From Rhipicephalus microplus (lineage: Eukaryota > Arthropoda > Arachnida > Ixodida > Ixodidae): a stretch of 64,000 nucleotides of DNA. Made by a program: the position numbers and the translations under genes. Numbering within the stretch: position 1 is the first letter of the stretch; each line of letters opens with the position of its first letter. The notes below the pieces were generated by a model, which was given only the letters and a program-made list of their open reading frames with translations, did not search any database and had not been told where the DNA came from. Positions 58,003-64,000 of this stretch are shown piece after piece. The stretch lies in assembly GCF_043290135.1 (NCBI RefSeq), contig NW_027464806.1, positions 62,001 through 126,000 on the forward strand. The letters run 5' to 3'.

Positions 58003-61000
58003 CTACAAGATTGAATATACACGGCAAACATGCTTTCGTTTGTTTGTTTGTTTTTAATTCTTTTCTCGTTACTGTTGCTAAGTTTCTTGCCCATTCATTC
58101 ACGCACCCTTCACTGCTGCAAAATGGCGTATCAGTCGTATCAGCTGCCCCAGCGGCAAGGAGACATCAAACCGAGTAAGCGACAATTCATGTACGCGTAC
58201 GTACAAGCCCAGCGGATACAACGCGTTCGCTAAAAAACGTTTCATCGTGTCCACTGAACATGACACACGCAATATTTGTCAAAACTCACAGCTGCAACAG
58301 CTCACCTGTGTGCCGCACGTAAATAAACTGCACACTTAACACTTTGCGACTACTCGTCCCCGGCGTGTGCCCCCCCCCCCTCTTTTTTTTTTTTCTTTTC
58401 TATGTTCTCGCTTTCTCTCTAATCACATCAATGCCTCATTTGCACGCACGAAACCCGTTTCACGGCGTCACTTTGACGCCATCCTTGTCGCCAAACCAAG
58501 GGACTAACACACGCGGTCCGGGCACGGCCTCATGGCCGGAAATTTCTAAACAAAGCGTGCTCGCGTTGTTGTGGACGCCGGCACGTGAAATTCGGCAAAG
58601 TAACAGCACCTTTGGCTGGCTACGCGTGTCTCAAATTTTACTGTGGCAGCTCCACTACATATCGCGATACGGCAGTTTCACCGAAGCCACGCAACGCGAC
58701 CGCGCTCATTTCAGCATTCACGGGGACGGCAGAGAGTGAGAGCGCACCTCCTCTCGGGCGCGCCTCTCCTCCCGTAAACACGGACTGTCAAGCGGTCCGG
58801 TCGCAGCGAAGTTTCCCCATCTCCTTGCGGGGTGGTTCAACACCTGCCCGTTTCAAGTGCACGGTTGCACTGTGAGGAACCCTGCAAGGGTCACGCAATT
58901 ACAGGCAAAACAGCCCTAACTCTAAAGCGCCTTACATAGGACGAGATTGGAGCGTAAAATGCACCACCCTTTATGCATTCTTTCTTCTTTACAGCGTTGG
59001 AAGAGTGTTCGTTCGCTGCATGTTTTACGCATGCGTACTTTCGCTTACATAATACCTTCGGAGGCTGACAACCTGTTAAGTAATCTATCAACGACTATCC
59101 GGACGGCATCAGCTGTGCAAAGAAGATTTGCAGTTGGCCTTCCAGAGCCGTCCAGAGCACACAAAGTAGGTCTACACATCGTGGCAACCAATATTTCGAA
59201 AAAAGTGAATTGCGTAGTATTATAAAGAATACAACTTTCAGAATGAGCAAAACTGCTTGGTTTGACCAAAGTACAAAGAGGTGCGATTTATACCACATCG
59301 ATCCATTTATTGAATTAAAAATTACGCTGGCATTAGATAGAATATCGGAAACTCTAATTGACCGATTGAGGCTAGGCACGGCATACACAAAAACATTTGT
59401 TTTTTTTTTTTTCTTTGCACAGACACGGCAGAGCTGAAAGTCCCGAATGCGAATGCGGATTGATAGATGAAGACGTATGTCACCTTCTCGTAGACTGTCC
59501 ACATCACGAGACGCCGTCTTAAGTCCGAACAGTTGGCATTAGACCGCAGACCGTTTAACATGAAGAAACTTCTGGGTCCGTGGCCTACTCGAGTTTTACA
59601 GTCGCACGCTTTAAAAGCATCAACACGTTCTTTACAAGACAGCGGGATTGCTGATAAGTATTAAGAAATAACGAACTTTCATTTGTAACAAATGTACTTA
59701 TTATGTACAGTATCACGTGACTCTCATCATGTGTGTGTTGTGAAATGAATGACGTGTCGACAATTATGTACACACGAGCGAATGCATCTTTATACGGACC
59801 AGACGTGTGCTCTACTGTTTTGTGCTGGTGGACCGAATATTATCGAGGGACATTATATCAGAGACTTCATTCATTGACTTTCGAACATTTACTTACCATT
59901 GTGTTCTGATATGTGCGTATAAGTGTAAGTGTGTCTTTGCATATCTCTGCCCGAGTTTTCTACTTTCCATGCACTGCTTTGTACGTTTTGCTTCAAGATA
60001 CGTGTTCAAGTTTAACTCAACGGCCAAGGAGTAGCCGGCGCCATAATGGTGCGCCGACATCTCCTTACATATCATATCAATAAGAAAAAAAGATGCGCGC
60101 CAATGCCCATCTATTGTATTCCCTTCTCACGTGCCCCAATACCAAACTGCGCGTGCCATTTCTGTGGTGCAAGTGTGTTTAAGTAGTCGCAGTTTCATCT
60201 TTCACAATCATGAGGGTTCCCATATTGAAAGTATTCCTTCCCCGAACTTGTGGCAGGGACGCACGATGCGAAATTACAAAATGATCGCGCTTGAAAGCTT
60301 CATACAAATGCACTGTCGACCCGCCGAACATAGTCAGTAATCTAAAACAAAGCGGAAATAAACGGTGCGTCCGCTCATTCATTTAAGGTAAGTTTCCCAC
60401 CACATTCCGAATGGAACGTACCACTCATTTGTGCCTAGCACAGGCGCATTTGTTCTTTCGAAGAGAACACAGTGTTCCGCTACACCGTGTGATTATGTAA
60501 ACGTCAAGCCGAGCAGTGTCGTTTGCTGGCCGGCCTGGCTATGTTTCTTTCGGCGACGCGCAAACGGAGCACTCGGTGCGAAAACGGGAAATGCCCATAC
60601 CTCGTGTCGACCGCCTTTCTTTACTGGATTTCGTACTTCTTTGTGCACTATATAAATCACCTGCGTGGTACCCCTGTCATGCGTACGCACAGTTTTGTTT
60701 TTTCCTTCACTCGGGCTGTCGATACTTTGCTTTCGGACAATAATTAGCATGCAGTCCGCCGCCACGCTTTTCTGCTTCTACAGCTATTGTCACATGCGTC
60801 TATATATTTCTCCCCTATCTTTTCTTGCATCAATGCTTCCGCACATTTTTCACCGCGCCACGCACTTTAAGCTACATTCACTCCTCCTACAGTCTCGAAA
60901 CGGGCCTGCCCTGCGCTCTCAAGAAATAAATGCCCCAATTTCGTAAACAAATGAATGGCGTGGCAGAGAAGGAACTCTGCGCTGTCTGATGAATGTGGCT

Positions 61001-61731
61001 GTACCCTTCACATCGGGCGGCAGCTATCACCACCTAGCCATAATGCTGACCTAACAAACAGCTACATTTATCTTGTTTTTTTTCTCTCTTTAAATAGTGA
61101 AGTATAGGACCGCGGTGCTTTGCAGTGAATGGTTTAGTTTTCACTCTTGCCTTGACTTTAGCCACCAATAAGATAACCACCTTCTAGTTAATTCTACCCG
61201 CCTAAAGTCTATTTTGCCCTCCCCCGTCTCTAAACCCCGGTGCTTTTGAAAAACTCTGCGCCATCATTCTAAACTATAAGGTGAAGCCCTTTACATAGCA
61301 TTATCAAGTGTTCGGCAGTTTCCTTCTCTCCGCATGCACTGCATACCGTGTATACCCCTTCATATTTGGCCCGACATGTCGGAGTTGCTCGGGCAAGCGC
61401 TGACGCGAGTTTCCTATTCTATCATTTCCCAAGAGCTGAACACACTCGAGTTCATGTTACCTTTTTTTGAGAGAAGCGGCCACCTTCCCCCTGTTTTTTT
61501 TTTTTTTTTTAATTACCACGCTCCTGGTTTTGTTTTCCCTCCATTACCGTACTTGTGGCACTTTTCTCCGCGCACTCGGTCTTCTCTAATTTACCTGTTC
61601 AACCTCCCCGAGCACACACGTCGAGCGCGGCACACCAACGCTCCTGCTAGCGGTGTTCAACAGAGAGAAGAGGATGGATTCGGAGCCGAATCTCTCAGCA
61701 CAACCCCTATGCCGACGCAGACAATTTGGGT

Positions 61732-61747
61732 GGCTCTGAGAAGAGCC
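61732..61747 (-). terminator. Histone 3' stem-loop of H2B, unit 7
   Basis: Same 16-mer and spacing as unit 1. Confidence 0.95.
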
Positions 61748-61786
61748 GTTGATTTGTCGTTGCTCGCTGTGGCCCACGACGCACGC

Positions 61787-62161
61787 CTACTTGGAGCTGG
61801 TGTACTTGGTGACGGCTTTTGTACCCTCGGACACCGCGTGCTTGGCCAGCTCTCCGGGCAGCAGCAGGCGCACCGCGGTCTGGATCTCCCGGCTCGTGAT
61901 GGTCGAGCGCTTGTTGTAGTGAGCAAGGCGTGACGACTCGGCGGCGATACGCTCGAAGATGTCGTTCACGAAGCTGTTCATGATGGACATGGCCTTGCTG
62001 GAGACACCAGTGTCGGGGTGCACCTGCTTCAGCACCTTATAGATGTAGATGGAGAAGCTCTCCTTCCTGCGGCGCTTCTTCTTCTTCTTGTCCGTGGCGC
62101 GCACATTCTTCTGCGCCTTGCCGGCCTTCTTGACGGCTTTGCCAGACGGTTGGGGAGGCAT
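61787..62161 (-). CDS. H2B: Core histone H2B, unit 7
   Basis: The protein is identical to unit 1. Confidence 0.98.
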   Translation of the reverse strand: MPPQPSGKAVKKAGKAQKNVRATDKKKKKRRRKESFSIYIYKVLKQVHPDTGVSSKAMSIMNSFVNDIFERIAAESSRLAHYNKRSTITSREIQTAVRLLLPGELAKHAVSEGTKAVTKYTSSK

Positions 62162-62361
62162 GATTTCACACAACACGCACGCGAGACCAGAGTCGAATGC
62201 GCGTGTCCCCCCGTCTCGCCGCGCTTAAATATGAGCGAGGGGTGTTGACGAGATCAGCACAACGCGCGCGCCCCATTGGTTCGCACGGCTTCTCTCTCTC
62301 ACACTCTCATCCGTTCCCCGCGAGCGGCGGCGCGCGATGGTGGCAACGGAAACCATTCGAG

Positions 62362-63151
<790 letters not shown>

Positions 63152-63190
63152 GCGAGCACCCCTTCCGCGCGCTCGCCGCATTCCCCAAAC

Positions 63191-63206
63191 GGTCCTTCTA
63201 AGGACC
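63191..63206 (+). terminator. Histone 3' stem-loop of H2A, unit 7
   Basis: Same 16-mer and spacing as unit 1. Confidence 0.95.
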
Positions 63207-64000
63207 ACCCAAACAGGTGACGCGGCCGTGTTTCGCTTCGCAGTCACGATGGCTCTGTTCGTACCCTCAAGCGTGTTTGTTTTTCTATACTTTATATATA
63301 TTTCCTCGCGACATCAGTTAGCCACAAGTGCGCGACGCCAAATGCTGCAAAGAGACAACCAAATCACGCAGCTCGGCACCGAAAAAGACAGAAAAGAGCA
63401 TGTAAGCGTTGTCATTTCTCATTAAAAAAAAAAAAAAAAAAAGCTCCACACGTAACCGTCTATCCTTACGATGACACCTGAACGGGTCAGCACAGGGACA
63501 GAGTAAATTTAATACCTTTGAATAGAAAAACAAACGTAAGGTAAAAAAAAAAAGAGAGAGAGAGAGAGAGAACCCGCCGTTAGCGCATTCCATTTGGTGC
63601 TTCTAACACAATTTATTTCGTCTATCTTGCTAGGCAGCGCAGCCACTATTACACAGAACACACAACACAAGCGCTTAACTTCAACTAAACGTTTATTGCA
63701 AAAAAAAAAAAAAAATTGTCCAGAATATGGCACAAAAACTTGTTCAGCTTCAAAAGAAATGAAAGGAAATGACACGCGATGATTTCGAGTGTGTTAGTGC
63801 ACTCTCTATCGCGCTCACGCGGAAAGAACTGTTTTTTGGATGGGGTGATAGAGAATAACAGACAGTAATGTGCGGGACTGGCACGTGTGCTTTTTGTTGT
63901 CTACCTTTTACTATTCTTTTTCTCTGTTCACCCCCTTTATAAACTCTGACGTTTGCAATGAAAGTTCAGTTGAAGTTAAGCGCTTGTGTTGTGAGGTCTG

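Overview
The window is a head-to-tail tandem array of the replication-dependent core histone genes of an animal, almost certainly an arthropod. I infer a chelicerate, most likely an ixodid tick. The H3 and H4 proteins are canonical metazoan ones and the H2B is arthropod-like. All four genes are intronless and end in the histone 3' stem-loop. The tick inference rests on transposon debris in the spacers that resembles dispersed tick repeats I remember; this was not checked against any database.

The repeat unit is about 9.45 kb in its basic form. Six complete units and one partial unit are present: 1-9453, 9454-19249, 19250-29046, 29047-38842, 38843-49072, 49073-58862 and 58863-64000 (cut by the window edge). 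Each unit reads, left to right: a transposon-derived spacer of about 2.9 kb, H2B on the minus strand, a 275-bp divergent promoter region, H2A on the plus strand, a 1.3-kb spacer, H3 on the minus strand, a 2.3-kb spacer, H4 on the minus strand, and a final spacer. No linker histone H1, 5S rRNA or snRNA gene was recognised in the unit. The spacers hold two decayed non-LTR retrotransposon 3' ends, a possible solo LTR, two long inverted repeats and fossil fragments of a SINE family. All of these were inherited by every unit, so they predate amplification of the array.

The units are nearly identical apart from homopolymer lengths, a few point or short-indel changes, and discrete insertions. A SINE-like element of about 330 bp sits just upstream of H2A in units 3, 6 and 7. 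The same family sits just upstream of H4 in units 2, 4 and 5. A longer relative of 424 bp sits just upstream of H3 in unit 5. All three independent insertions have clean target-site duplications and lie 30-80 bp from the start codon. All point the same way as the gene they precede. Only unit 1 has no insertion and no coding change. Coding lesions are confined to unit 4 (H2B frameshift), unit 5 (H3 A25V) and unit 6 (two H2B missense changes).

Together the genes supply the four core histones of the nucleosome during S phase. The 3' stem-loops point to the usual non-polyadenylated, SLBP/U7-dependent mRNA processing. The most unusual signal is the repeated, same-sense arrival of one SINE family in histone core promoters or 5' leaders and its spread between units. 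I see no new enzymatic or defence system.
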